A stretch of 64,000 bases of DNA from Deltaproteobacteria bacterium (GTDB taxonomy: Bacteria > Desulfobacterota > Dissulfuribacteria > Dissulfuribacterales > QOAL01), in NCBI GenBank assembly GCA_026995935.1, contig JALWNK010000062.1, positions 23,916 through 87,915 of the forward strand, written 5' to 3'. The translations under genes were made by a program, and so were the position numbers. Position 1 is the stretch's first letter. Each line of letters begins with the position of its first letter. Below are positions 25,774 to 34,597 of this stretch, piece by piece. The notes beneath the pieces are model-generated. The model was not told the DNA's origin. It ran no database searches and worked only from the letters and a program-made list of their open reading frames with translations.

Positions 25774-27186
25774 ATGGCCAAAAAACGAGTACTGATTATT
25801 GACGATGAATTTGAGATAAGGTCCCTTCTGGGCAAGTACCTTGAAAAGATGAAGGGCTACGAGCCAAGTCTTGCCAAAGACCTGGATGAGGGGCTTGCAC
25901 TGGCGCGCAACAACAACTTTCAGCACATCCTTTGTGATTACTACCTCAGCCCCAATGGCAATGGTACCAGTGGTAGGGAACAGACCGCCACCGAATTCAT
26001 AAGAAGGGCAAAGGCCGCCGGTATAAATTCCAATATAATTGTCATGTCGGGAAAGGCAGAGGTGGATATGGCAGTCCAGGTCACCAATATGGGTGCAGTG
26101 GACTACCTGGCAAAACCCATAACCTTTGCACAGCTGGAATTTGCCTTAAGGAGGGCAGAGGAGCGGGAAAAGCTCTACAAGGAAAACGTAAAGCTCAAGA
26201 GGCAGGTTGAGGAAAAATACTCCTTTTCAAGCATTGTTGCCAGAAGTCCGCAAATGGAGCGGATATTCAATGTTATTGAGAAGGTCAAGGATTACAAGAC
26301 AACGGTTCTTGTTACTGGGGAAAGCGGTACCGGTAAGGAGCTTGTATCCCGTGCCCTCCATTTTAACAGCATACGCAAACACGCCCCTTTTGTTGCCGTA
26401 AACTGCGGTGGCATACCGGAAAACCTCCTAGAAAGCGAGCTTTTTGGCCACGTAAAGGGCGCTTTCACAGATGCGGTGCGTTCAAAAAAAGGGCTCTTCG
26501 AGGAGGCCCAGGGTGGAACCCTGTTTCTGGATGAAATAGGAGAACTTCCCCTGAGTCTTCAAGTAAAGCTGTTGAGGGTCCTGCAGGAGCAAGAGATACG
26601 GCCAGTGGGGGATACCAGGACCATAAAGGTGGATGTGCGCATCGTGGCTGCCACAGCCCGTGACCTTGGCGAGCTTGTCAGACAGGGCAGGTTCAGGGAG
26701 GATCTTTTCTACCGCATAAACGTGCTTACCATGGTTATCCCACCTCTCAGGGAAAGACGCGAGGACATCAGGCTTCTCATAGATCACTTCATAAAAAAGT
26801 ATAATGAGGTCATAAAGCCCAAAAAGGTCACTGGGGTGAGCCCCGAGGCCATGCAGGTGCTCATGAATTACAGATGGCCTGGAAACGTCCGGGAGCTTGA
26901 AAACGTCATAGAGCGTGCCCTTGTCCTTACTGAACACGATACAATCCAGCTTGAAGACCTGCCTCTCAACCTTCATTCCATAGAGATGCCTTCCCACACG
27001 GAAGAAAAGGGAGAATTCGTACCCGAGACCCTTTCTATTAAGAAAAATGCCAAAAAGCTGGAAAGCAGGCTCATAAGTATTGCACTAGCCAAGACAAAGG
27101 GCAACAAGACCCAGGCTGCCCAACTGCTGGAGATAAGCCTTCCTGCCCTTCTTTACAAGATGAAGGAATATGGCCTAACGATGTAG
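25774..27186 (+). CDS. sigma-54-dependent response regulator with GAFTDA loop
   Basis: A 470-aa NtrC-family regulator: receiver domain (1-130) with D55 in HILCDYYLSP and a short insert (NGNGTSGREQ), AAA+ domain (about 155-395) with GESGTGKE and FLDEIGELP, and a C-terminal Fis-type DNA-binding helix pair (TQAAQLLEISLPALLYKMKEYG). The sigma-54 contact loop reads GAFTDA rather than GAFTGA. Position after pilD suggests control of pilus or surface genes, PilR-like, but no kinase lies next to it. Its 3' end overlaps the convergent nucleotidyltransferase gene by 12 bases. Confidence 0.92.
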   Translation: MAKKRVLIIDDEFEIRSLLGKYLEKMKGYEPSLAKDLDEGLALARNNNFQHILCDYYLSPNGNGTSGREQTATEFIRRAKAAGINSNIIVMSGKAEVDMAVQVTNMGAVDYLAKPITFAQLEFALRRAEEREKLYKENVKLKRQVEEKYSFSSIVARSPQMERIFNVIEKVKDYKTTVLVTGESGTGKELVSRALHFNSIRKHAPFVAVNCGGIPENLLESELFGHVKGAFTDAVRSKKGLFEEAQGGTLFLDEIGELPLSLQVKLLRVLQEQEIRPVGDTRTIKVDVRIVAATARDLGELVRQGRFREDLFYRINVLTMVIPPLRERREDIRLLIDHFIKKYNEVIKPKKVTGVSPEAMQVLMNYRWPGNVRELENVIERALVLTEHDTIQLEDLPLNLHSIEMPSHTEEKGEFVPETLSIKKNAKKLESRLISIALAKTKGNKTQAAQLLEISLPALLYKMKEYGLTM

Positions 27187-27879
27187 GTGTGAGAGAAACC
27201 TCTCTGCCTCTTTGACGTCCTGTAACCGGTCAACGTCTATTACCTTGCCCATATCAATGCCCCTGAAGGGGATACCTGAGTCAAAGAGCCTTGCCAGGAA
27301 CCTTCTAAGGGCGGGAAACTGTTCCTTTTCTCCGATCATTCTTACCTTTGCAGGAACAAGGTAGACACCACAGGTGACTGCATCTCCGCTTTGTCCCCCA
27401 ATTTTAATTAAGCGGCCTTCTGCCCCTTCTTTAAGGGTGACAAAAAGGGGCTTTTCGTCATCCACGAACCTGGTGATACCAAGGACAACCTCGTCTTCCT
27501 GGTTCTTCGCGGCCTTTTCTGCAAAGGCCCTGAAGGCCCCATCCTGGAAGATGGAATCCACGGTTGTAATAAGGAGTTTTTCTTCAGGTTGACTTTTTTC
27601 AAGGAGGCACAGGAAGCTTTCTGCAGAGCTTTTTGTATCGCGGCAGATAATGTCAAATTCCATCTCCGGAAATTTCTTGGCGAGATAGTTTGAACATTCC
27701 CTGCAGATGGAATTTCTAAAGATAATCCTTATGCTGTTTATCCCTGCCTTTTTGAACTGGTTGACAGTTCGTCCAAGAAGCTCTTCTCCATTTATCCTTA
27801 CAAGTGGCTTCGGGCATGAAAAGCCTTCCTTTTTAAGCCTGCTTCCGTGGCCTGCTGCGATTATTCCGCCTGTTATCAT
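27175..27879 (-). CDS. sugar- or polyol-phosphate nucleotidyltransferase
   Basis: A 234-aa protein with the NTP-transferase signature GGIIAAGHGSRLKKEGFSCPKPL at its N-terminus, giving the nucleotide loop and the conserved lysine, and an Asp of the metal site in TTVDSIF. It would activate a phosphorylated sugar or polyol as an NDP or CDP derivative. It overlaps the HAD gene by four bases and is the last gene of a five-gene lipid-associated operon. Substrate unknown; a donor for the CDP-alcohol phosphotransferase at 18.8 kb is a possibility only. Confidence 0.82.
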   Translation of the reverse strand: MITGGIIAAGHGSRLKKEGFSCPKPLVRINGEELLGRTVNQFKKAGINSIRIIFRNSICRECSNYLAKKFPEMEFDIICRDTKSSAESFLCLLEKSQPEEKLLITTVDSIFQDGAFRAFAEKAAKNQEDEVVLGITRFVDDEKPLFVTLKEGAEGRLIKIGGQSGDAVTCGVYLVPAKVRMIGEKEQFPALRRFLARLFDSGIPFRGIDMGKVIDVDRLQDVKEAERFLSHLHR

Positions 27880-28565
27880 TGCCTGATTCCTAAAATTTCA
27901 ATAAGTTCATCAAGTTGTGAAATGACCGGAATTTCAGGCAAAGAGACGCCATCAGGAGAGATAAGGACTGCCAGCATACCAAGGTCAAGGGCCCCTTGGA
28001 TGTCCCGCCTTACGTTATCCCCAACCATGATGGATTCATGGGGCAAGACTTTGAGAGCGTCCAGGCCCCTTTGAAATATCTCGGGGTGGGGCTTTGTCTT
28101 GCCCACAAGGTTTGAGTCAACGAGACAATCCACAACGTTTAAGAGGCCGGTCTCCTTGCATATGGCCTCGAGATTTCCGTAGTTGTTTGAGATTATGCCT
28201 ATATGAAAGCGTGACTTGAGCCTCTTTAACAAAGAAATGTTCTTGGATATCTCGAAGAAGCTGTTTTTAAGAAAATCCCTGGCGATTTTTTCCTGAAGCG
28301 CTGGGCTAAAGATGTCTAGGTTTTTTAGCACCCTTGCCACCTGCTCATAAACCACCTCCGTAAGGTTCATGTGGACCGGATTTTCACTGGTAAGGGAATC
28401 ATCGGATGCATAAAAGGCCCTTGCAAATTCTTTTTCATGGACGTTGACACCGTGTTTTTTATAAATGGGGAAAAACTGCTCCTTCCAGGCCACCCCTGGG
28501 GCATCAAGTGTGCCACCGTAATCAAAGAAAATGGCCTTTACCGGCCCGGTATCAAGGCGTTTCAA
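27876..28565 (-). CDS. HAD-superfamily hydrolase
   Basis: A 229-aa phosphatase-like protein. HAD motif I is changed: FFDYGGTLDAP has Asp-x-Gly rather than the usual Asp-x-Asp, though the nucleophile Asp is kept. Motif II is IISNNYGN, motif III GKTKPHPEIF and motif IV MVGDNVRRDI. Loss of the second Asp of motif I is seen in many HAD proteins with weak or altered phosphatase activity. It abuts the HpnM/MlaC gene with no gap and overlaps the nucleotidyltransferase, so it belongs to the same operon. Confidence 0.85.
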   Translation of the reverse strand: MKRLDTGPVKAIFFDYGGTLDAPGVAWKEQFFPIYKKHGVNVHEKEFARAFYASDDSLTSENPVHMNLTEVVYEQVARVLKNLDIFSPALQEKIARDFLKNSFFEISKNISLLKRLKSRFHIGIISNNYGNLEAICKETGLLNVVDCLVDSNLVGKTKPHPEIFQRGLDALKVLPHESIMVGDNVRRDIQGALDLGMLAVLISPDGVSLPEIPVISQLDELIEILGIRQ

Positions 28566-29261
28566 CTACTTTTCCCCCTGTCTTCTGTCTCGTTTTCCAA
28601 GGCATCTGTCTGCCTGTTCATGGAGTTTTTCAATGAGCTCTGTTATGGTGTGTTTTTTCAAAAATGCATTGTAATCGGCCCGTTTAACAGAAAGGTCATT
28701 TACCCCCCTGGCTGAAACGCTTACTATCTTCCAATCCTGCCCCACCTTCCTGCATACGTATTTGAAATCTATCTTGTCACCGTTTGCCTTAATGAGAACG
28801 GCGTCGACAATGTAGTGGCCGCGGCTGTCTAGCCTTGCCCCCTGGGTTCTAAAACGCTCACCCGAGTATGAATCAAAACGTCTTGCATACGTGGCAACGG
28901 TCATGTCGGAAAAGGCCTCTATGAATTTTTTCCGAGTCTCCTTGTCCATTTTTTTCCAGTGACCTCTTCCAAGAACGATTCGGCATATGGTTGGAAAGTC
29001 AAAGCTGTTTTTTATAAAGGAGGAAAGAAACTTGAATCGCTCCTGGCAGGTGGTGTTGTCTCCCATCTTCATGGACCGGATAAGGAGCCCGTGGAGTTTT
29101 TCAATCACCTCTATGGCGGTCTCGTTACCCTGGCTCTGAATGTTTTCAACACCCTGAGTATCAAGTGAGATGGCGGGCCTGGTTGACAGAAAAATTAATG
29201 CCGCAAAGACCCCAAGAAAAAGGCCCCATCCAGAAAGGCTGCGGTTAAAAGCGTTATTCAT
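28566..29261 (-). CDS. hpnM: MlaC/HpnM-family periplasmic lipid-binding protein
   Basis: A 231-aa exported protein with a signal peptide (LFLGVFAALIFLST core) and the MlaC/Ttg2D fold signature, including FNFPTICRI-like FDFPTICRIVLGRGHWKKM and RREYRTxL-like patterns replaced by FKYVCRKVGQDWKIVSVSARG. MlaC shuttles phospholipids between outer and inner membrane; the HpnM branch occurs in hopanoid gene clusters. Here it is followed by HpnL and HpnA genes, so HpnM is the best name. The Mla transporter genes (mlaB, D, E, F) are not in the window. Confidence 0.82.
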   Translation of the reverse strand: MNNAFNRSLSGWGLFLGVFAALIFLSTRPAISLDTQGVENIQSQGNETAIEVIEKLHGLLIRSMKMGDNTTCQERFKFLSSFIKNSFDFPTICRIVLGRGHWKKMDKETRKKFIEAFSDMTVATYARRFDSYSGERFRTQGARLDSRGHYIVDAVLIKANGDKIDFKYVCRKVGQDWKIVSVSARGVNDLSVKRADYNAFLKKHTITELIEKLHEQADRCLGKRDRRQGEK

Positions 29262-29265
29262 TGGT

Positions 29266-30270
29266 TTACTCCTTTTCTTTTTCCCATTTCATGCTTGATC
29301 CCTTCTTGCGGCCAAGTATAAGCCTGCCTTCCTCTATTTGCCACAAGATGAGACCTGGAATTCCAAGTGTTAGCTCCCTGAATCTTTTTGCCAAAGACAT
29401 GCCAAGGGCGATTTCAGGAGTGATGCCAATAAGGTTTCCAAGGATGACGAAGCCGCCTTCCTGTATGCCAAAGGCCCCAGGAACCAAAAAGGCCACGCCC
29501 CTGATTACCTGGCCAAGGCTTTCAAGCAGGATGGCCTCAAACACGCCCGTATGCGCTCCAAGAAACTTAAGGGCAAGCCAGACCTCAAGGGCACCCGAAA
29601 ACCACCCCACAAGGCGCCAGATGCTGGATTTTAGTATAATGGTCTTTTGTCCATAAAGCGCTGTTATGGCATCATCCAGGGCCTTTGCATCGGGAGCCAA
29701 CCCCAGGAGCCTTTCTTTGCTGAGGAAAACAGACATTATGCCTAAAAGTCTTGTCCAGATGCCCTTTTTCTGCACTGCCAAAAAGCCCATGCACCCCATA
29801 GACAGGGCAATTACAGCCATAATTGCCTGTTTTGCAAGGTGTTTGTTTCCAAGATAGATAAGGCCTGCTATGCCTACCAGGGAAAAGACAAGCTGTGTTA
29901 AAAGGGCCACGGTTATCTCTACTAGTACGCTTGCGCCTGCCTCGGAAACGCTGTAGCCGCGGACTGCAAGCATCCGTGCCCGCACAAGATCCCCTCCTAT
30001 CTGGGCGGCAGGCAGAAGGGAGTTTATGGATTCGCCAATCCATCGCGCCTTCATCAATATGGGAAGTCCCGGGATCTTTTTGCCGATAAACAAGAGCTGC
30101 CAGGCCTTTGAGTCAAGGAACAGGGGTGCAATGTGGGATGCCGCTACCAGAAAGAGCCCAAAACCCGCTGTCTCCAGGGCCTTTAAGACATCGCCAATGC
30201 CAAAATAGATCAATATCGCAATGAGAAGGCTTATGCCAAAGGCAAAGAGGATGTATCCGGTCTTTTTCAT
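29266..30270 (-). CDS. hpnL: HpnL-like flippase-type membrane protein
   Basis: A 334-aa polytopic inner-membrane protein of the lysylphosphatidylglycerol synthase TM-region (UPF0104) superfamily, eight or so helices. The pattern GDLVRARMLAVRGYSVSEAGASVLVE and the late GAFGIQEGGFVILG is the conserved core. In hopanoid operons this family is called HpnL and is thought to help move hopanoids or lipids. Four bases separate it from hpnM and 16 from hpnA. Confidence 0.82.
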   Translation of the reverse strand: MKKTGYILFAFGISLLIAILIYFGIGDVLKALETAGFGLFLVAASHIAPLFLDSKAWQLLFIGKKIPGLPILMKARWIGESINSLLPAAQIGGDLVRARMLAVRGYSVSEAGASVLVEITVALLTQLVFSLVGIAGLIYLGNKHLAKQAIMAVIALSMGCMGFLAVQKKGIWTRLLGIMSVFLSKERLLGLAPDAKALDDAITALYGQKTIILKSSIWRLVGWFSGALEVWLALKFLGAHTGVFEAILLESLGQVIRGVAFLVPGAFGIQEGGFVILGNLIGITPEIALGMSLAKRFRELTLGIPGLILWQIEEGRLILGRKKGSSMKWEKEKE

Positions 30271-30286
30271 GAAATATCTAAGGTGG

Positions 30287-31273
30287 TTAAATAAGCCCCT
30301 GTTCCCTGTACCACTTTATTGCATCTGCAATGGCCATCCTGGCAGGCCGATGGGTGTAGCCAAGTTCCCTTTCTGCCCTTTTACTGGTGAAAAACATCCT
30401 TTTCCTGGCAAGCTTCACACCGTCAACGGTGGCAAGGGGTTCCTTGCCTGTAATGCGGGAGATTGCCTCAAAGACAAAGGCCATGGGCAGGATGAGGTTG
30501 TGCGGAAGCCTGATGCGAGGGGGAGGCCGATTAGTAAGACTGGCGATGGTATCAAGTATCTCCTTAAGAGTCATGTTTTCAGCACCAAGGATGTACCTGC
30601 GCCCTGTCTGTCCTTTTTGGAGGGCCAGCAGGTGCCCCATGGAAACGTCGTCAACGTGTACGATGTTAAGCCCCGTGTCCACATAGGCAGGCATCTTGCC
30701 CTGGGCTGCCTCGAGAATCATCCTGCCTGTTGGGGTGGGCTTAATGTCCCTTGGGCCAACGGGTGTTGAAGGGTTTACGATAACCACATCGAGTTTCCCC
30801 GATTCTGCAAGGTTTCTCACGGCCTTCTCGGCCATGAATTTGGACCTCTTATAGTGGCCAATCATGTCCTTAAGGCTCACAGGTGTGTCTTCGTCTGCGG
30901 GTGTGCCGTCTTTTTTGAGTCCAAGGGTGGCAACGCTACTTGTATAAACCACCCTCCTTATTCCTGTCCTGATGGCCGCATCCATGATGTTTTTTGTGCC
31001 CTGGACGTTGTTTTCATATATTTCCTCTGGTCTTGGTACCCAGAGCCTGTAGTCTGCGGCAACGTGAAAGAGATAGTCGTAACCGGCAAGGGCCTTTTCC
31101 AGGGACTTCAGATCCCTTAGATCACCATAATGGAGGGATAGGTCGAGATCTTCCACGTTAACAAGGCTGCTGTTTTTTCTTGCAAGGATTCCCACTTGGA
31201 AGCCTTCCTTAAGAAGCAGCCTGACGAGACTTGAGCCGACAAAACCAGTGGCACCTGTTACAAACGCCTTCAT
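30287..31273 (-). CDS. hpnA: HpnA, hopanoid-associated sugar epimerase/reductase
   Basis: A 328-aa short-chain NAD(P)-dependent epimerase/dehydratase. GATGFVGSSLVRLLL gives the nucleotide site, VYTSSVATLG and the YKRSK pair (Tyr and Lys of the catalytic triad) follow. The overall pattern (LFHVAADYRLW, NVQGTKNIMDAA) is that of HpnA. I start at ATG 31273 rather than the longer frame to 31303, since MKAFVTGATG is the expected N-terminus and GGAGG lies upstream. First gene of the five-gene minus-strand operon. Confidence 0.88.
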   Translation of the reverse strand: MKAFVTGATGFVGSSLVRLLLKEGFQVGILARKNSSLVNVEDLDLSLHYGDLRDLKSLEKALAGYDYLFHVAADYRLWVPRPEEIYENNVQGTKNIMDAAIRTGIRRVVYTSSVATLGLKKDGTPADEDTPVSLKDMIGHYKRSKFMAEKAVRNLAESGKLDVVIVNPSTPVGPRDIKPTPTGRMILEAAQGKMPAYVDTGLNIVHVDDVSMGHLLALQKGQTGRRYILGAENMTLKEILDTIASLTNRPPPRIRLPHNLILPMAFVFEAISRITGKEPLATVDGVKLARKRMFFTSKRAERELGYTHRPARMAIADAIKWYREQGLI

Positions 31274-31338
31274 CTGTTTTTTTGCCTCCAGACAGTAAAG
31301 CACGCAGCCTGCCTGCCGATAAATGATAGTAGGGACCG

Positions 31339-31368
31339 CACGCTCTTTCCTTGTAAATAAAGAGCGTG
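31339..31368. promoter_or_regulatory. 10-bp perfect hairpin in the hpnA/mlaA divergent gap
   Basis: CACGCTCTTT (31339-31348) and AAAGAGCGTG (31359-31368) form a perfect stem with a ten-base loop, followed on the plus strand by TGTTTT. It lies between two genes read away from each other, so it cannot be a terminator for either. It may be an operator shared by both operons or the end of a small unannotated RNA. Confidence 0.45.
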
Positions 31369-31444
31369 TGTTTTATAATTTTAAATCAGCATTGCAGCTA
31401 CTTACTATCACCAGGAATTTTTGTAAACACAAGGAAGGCCTTAG

Positions 31445-32248
31445 ATGAAAAAAAACGTAGCCATTTCAGCCCCATTCGTCATTGCCATCTTTTTCGCATT
31501 GCTTCTTCTAAATCTGAGTCCTCCTGAAGTCCATGCCTCAAACGGGAATCAAACCACTTTGAAATCAGCTCAGGATACGCAGAACAACGAAGACTGGATA
31601 ATGGGCGAAGATTACCTTTCAGAGGAGACAGAAGAGGGGGCAGAAGACATTTCAGACCCCTTAGAGCCGGTCAACAGGGTCTTTTACCACTTCAATGACA
31701 AGCTCTACTTCTGGTTTATTAAGCCCGTTTGCAAGGGATACAACAAGGTGATGCCAGAGCCTGCAAGAAGAGGGATAAGGGCCTTTTTCTCAAACGCTTA
31801 CACGCCTGTGCGAGCTGCAAACTGCCTTCTTCAGGGAAAAATCGTGGGTTTCTGGAAGGAGGTGGCACGCTTCATCATAAACACCACGGCAGGGGGGCTT
31901 GGCTTTCGTGATGCAGCCCTGGAAGACTATAACGTTTCCAAAAGCACTGAGGATTTTGGCCAGACCCTTGGCTTCTATGGCATTGGCTTTGGCCCCTATC
32001 TCATGATTCCATTTATTGGCCCAAGCTCTCTCAGGGATGCGGCTGGCTCTGCGGCTGATTCCTTCATGTATCCGCCAAATTACTACATGAATACCTGGGA
32101 AAGCATGGGACGCACCGCATACAGAAAGATAAACGACGTTTCCCTTCGCCTAGGTGAGTACGAAAACTTCAAGGAAACGGCCATTGATCCCTACGTTTCC
32201 ATCAGGCAGGCCTACTATCAGTACAGGCTCAAACAGATAAAGAAGTAG
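31445..32248 (+). CDS. mlaA: MlaA/VacJ outer-membrane lipid asymmetry protein
   Basis: A 267-aa protein that removes misplaced phospholipids from the outer leaflet of the outer membrane. The family core is clear: DPLEPVNRVFYHFNDKLYFW, NTTAGGLGFRDAA, and DFGQTLGFYGIGFGPYLMIP. An N-terminal signal sequence (about 1-31) ends in VHASNG and contains no lipobox cysteine, whereas MlaA is normally a lipoprotein. An acidic linker (about 50-70) follows. It is read opposite to the hpnA-hpnL-hpnM operon, whose MlaC-like product could accept its lipids. Confidence 0.92.
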   Translation: MKKNVAISAPFVIAIFFALLLLNLSPPEVHASNGNQTTLKSAQDTQNNEDWIMGEDYLSEETEEGAEDISDPLEPVNRVFYHFNDKLYFWFIKPVCKGYNKVMPEPARRGIRAFFSNAYTPVRAANCLLQGKIVGFWKEVARFIINTTAGGLGFRDAALEDYNVSKSTEDFGQTLGFYGIGFGPYLMIPFIGPSSLRDAAGSAADSFMYPPNYYMNTWESMGRTAYRKINDVSLRLGEYENFKETAIDPYVSIRQAYYQYRLKQIKK

Positions 32249-32302
32249 CCAGATAGGGCGTCTACTCATGGAAACGTAGGCCCTCAATTTTTCTAGTACC
32301 TT

Positions 32303-33043
32303 ATGGCAAAGGTCGTAGGCGTAGCAGTTGCCCTGAAGCAGGAGGCCTTTGCACTTTTCGGGAAAAAGGGCTGGACAGATTCGGCCGGCTTCTTGACAAG
32401 GGCAGAACGGGCTGGGAAAGACCTGTTCTGGGTGGTGATTACTGGTCCAGGGCCGGAAAGGGCAAGGCTTGGGCTGGACCGACTCCTTGATTGTGGCCCT
32501 CAAGTAATATTAAATCTCGGGGTATCGGGCAGTCTGGTGGAAGACCTAAACTGTGGTGATCTTATCTGCCCAGGTTTGCTAAGGCACAAAGAGCAAGGCC
32601 TTGACATAGACTCAACGTTCAAGAAAGAGACGGACAGGGCCCTTTCTTCCTCAGGATTAAACATAAAAGGCGGAGTTCTTTACACTTCAAGCCGGGTTCT
32701 TGAAGGCCCAGAAGAAAAGAGGAGGCTTCATGAAAGAAGCCTTGCCCATGCAGTGGACATGGAGGGCTTTTTCTTGGCAAGGGGTTGTCTGGAGGCAAGG
32801 GTGCCGTTTTACTGCGTAAAGGCCATATCAGACACGGTTACTCAGAAGGTGCCAAGGGCAGTGACAGGGTGTGTAACCAGAAACGGGGGCCTCAATGTGC
32901 CCCGTCTGGTGGTCTCCATTCTTTTTGATCCCGGGCTCCTACCGCATCTTTTAAGAATGAGGGAGGGCTTTCAGAGGGCGATTTATGGCCTTGAGCTTGT
33001 AAAGGCAGCCCTTTGGGCACATCTTGCTTCTAAGGGGGCATGA
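32303..33043 (+). CDS. HpnG-like nucleoside phosphorylase family protein
   Basis: A 246-aa protein of the purine nucleoside phosphorylase/MTA-SAH nucleosidase superfamily: VILNLGVSGSLVEDLNCGDLI, then VDMEGFFLARG and CVKAISDT form the purine and ribose site. In hopanoid pathways HpnG removes adenine from adenosylhopane. Its neighbours (mlaA, hpnA, hpnL, hpnM) support that reading, but futalosine or MTA nucleosidase cannot be excluded by eye. It is 54 bases behind mlaA. Confidence 0.7.
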   Translation: MAKVVGVAVALKQEAFALFGKKGWTDSAGFLTRAERAGKDLFWVVITGPGPERARLGLDRLLDCGPQVILNLGVSGSLVEDLNCGDLICPGLLRHKEQGLDIDSTFKKETDRALSSSGLNIKGGVLYTSSRVLEGPEEKRRLHERSLAHAVDMEGFFLARGCLEARVPFYCVKAISDTVTQKVPRAVTGCVTRNGGLNVPRLVVSILFDPGLLPHLLRMREGFQRAIYGLELVKAALWAHLASKGA

Positions 33044-33076
33044 AAGCCCATGTTTTAGCAAATTAAGAGTGTAATT

Positions 33077-34597
33077 TCACTCTCCGGCCTCAAGGCCCGT
33101 GTATTTACCTTTAAGGTATTCAATGAGGGGCAAAGCAGACGGGCGTTCACCAGTGACCTTCTCCACCAGCTCCTTTGCCCTGTATCTTTGACCATGGCAG
33201 TGGATGTTTTTCTTGAGCCAGTCTGAAAGCAAGGAAAATTCTCCCCTTTCTATCAGGGATTCCATCTGGTCCACATCCCTTCTGATGGCCTTTAAAAACA
33301 TGGCCGCATAGATGTTTCCCAGTGTGTATGTGGGAAAATATCCAAAACTTGCCCCGGACCAGTGGACATCCTGCAGGCAGCCAAGGGCATCATTTGGGAC
33401 ATCAAGTGAAAAGAGGTCCTTGAAAAGTCCATTCCAGCGCTCTGGAATGTCTTTTGGCGAAAGTTTTCCCTCAATGAGCTCCCTTTCCACAACAAAACGC
33501 AGGTAAACGTGCAGGTTGTACGTGACCTCGTCTGCCTCAACCCGGATAAAGGAGGCCTTCACCCTGTTGATGATCCTTAAAAAGTCGTCCAGGTCCATGT
33601 CCGTAAGCTCCCCAGGGAAGATTCCCCTTGAAATGGGCAGAAAATATTTCCAGAAGGGCCTGCTCCTTCCAATGATGTTTTCCCAGAATCTTGACTGTGA
33701 TTCATGGATTCCAAGGGAAACGGACTCACCAAGGGGTGTGCCGTAGTGTTCCTGGGGAAGATTCTGGCTGTAGATGGCGTGTCCTGCCTCATGAAGTACG
33801 CCAAAAAAGGCCTCTGTAAAGTCTTGTTCGTTCCACCTGGTGGTGATCCTGCAGTCTCCAGGGCCTATTTTTGTGGAAAAGGGGTGCAGAACAGTGTCGA
33901 TTCTCCCTGCACGCAGGTCATATCCCATCCTGTCCACGGCAAGCTTGGCAAGGACCTTCTGGGCCCCAATGGGAAATTTCCCTGAAAGGCCATTCTGTCT
34001 GGATGAAAAAGCCCCCTGAACCCTTGACAAAAGGGTCTTAAGGGCAGGGACAAGTTCAAGGAAGAGCTCCTCTATCTCAACAGTGGTGGCGCCGGGTTCA
34101 TACTCATCCAGAAGGGCGTCATAGGGGCTTGAGTCAAAACCAAGGCAGTCGGCCTTCTTGCGTGAAAGCTCCACAAGCCTTTGCAAAAAGGGCAAAAAGA
34201 TGGAAAGATCTGCCTCTTTTCTTGCCTGTGCCCAAGCCCTGTGGGCGAGAACGGCCTGGCGCGAAAGCTCCTGAACAAGACTTGCGGGAAGTTTCTTTTG
34301 CCTGTCAAAAAGCCTTTTCCATTCCCTTAAGCATACGAATTCATCCTTTTCCGGCCCCTTTGGCTCCACCTGTTCAAAAAGCTCCTCTATGAGTTCCCCA
34401 GTACGTGATGATGTCATTTTTTCATGTATGAGGCTTGCCAAAAGGGCTGTCTGTTCAGCCCTGTTCTGTCCCCCCTTTTGTGGCATAAAGGTTTCCTGGT
34501 CCCAGTCTAGAAGTCGCCTTATGCCTCGAAGGTGGGTTATCTCCTGGAATATGTTCTTGAGCTCCTGGAATCTTGAGGCAAAAGAGTTATTGCTCAT
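33077..34597 (-). CDS. M32-family carboxypeptidase (Taq type)
   Basis: A 506-aa zinc metallocarboxypeptidase that trims C-terminal residues of peptides. The zinc motif HEAGH is near residue 267, with GIHESQSRFWEN supplying the third ligand, and the family hallmark patterns DRMGYDLRAGRIDTVLHPF and YFPTYTLGNIYA are present. Full length. The start overlaps the end of the upstream glycosyltransferase gene by 11 bases, so the two are coupled. Confidence 0.95.
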   Translation of the reverse strand: MSNNSFASRFQELKNIFQEITHLRGIRRLLDWDQETFMPQKGGQNRAEQTALLASLIHEKMTSSRTGELIEELFEQVEPKGPEKDEFVCLREWKRLFDRQKKLPASLVQELSRQAVLAHRAWAQARKEADLSIFLPFLQRLVELSRKKADCLGFDSSPYDALLDEYEPGATTVEIEELFLELVPALKTLLSRVQGAFSSRQNGLSGKFPIGAQKVLAKLAVDRMGYDLRAGRIDTVLHPFSTKIGPGDCRITTRWNEQDFTEAFFGVLHEAGHAIYSQNLPQEHYGTPLGESVSLGIHESQSRFWENIIGRSRPFWKYFLPISRGIFPGELTDMDLDDFLRIINRVKASFIRVEADEVTYNLHVYLRFVVERELIEGKLSPKDIPERWNGLFKDLFSLDVPNDALGCLQDVHWSGASFGYFPTYTLGNIYAAMFLKAIRRDVDQMESLIERGEFSLLSDWLKKNIHCHGQRYRAKELVEKVTGERPSALPLIEYLKGKYTGLEAGE

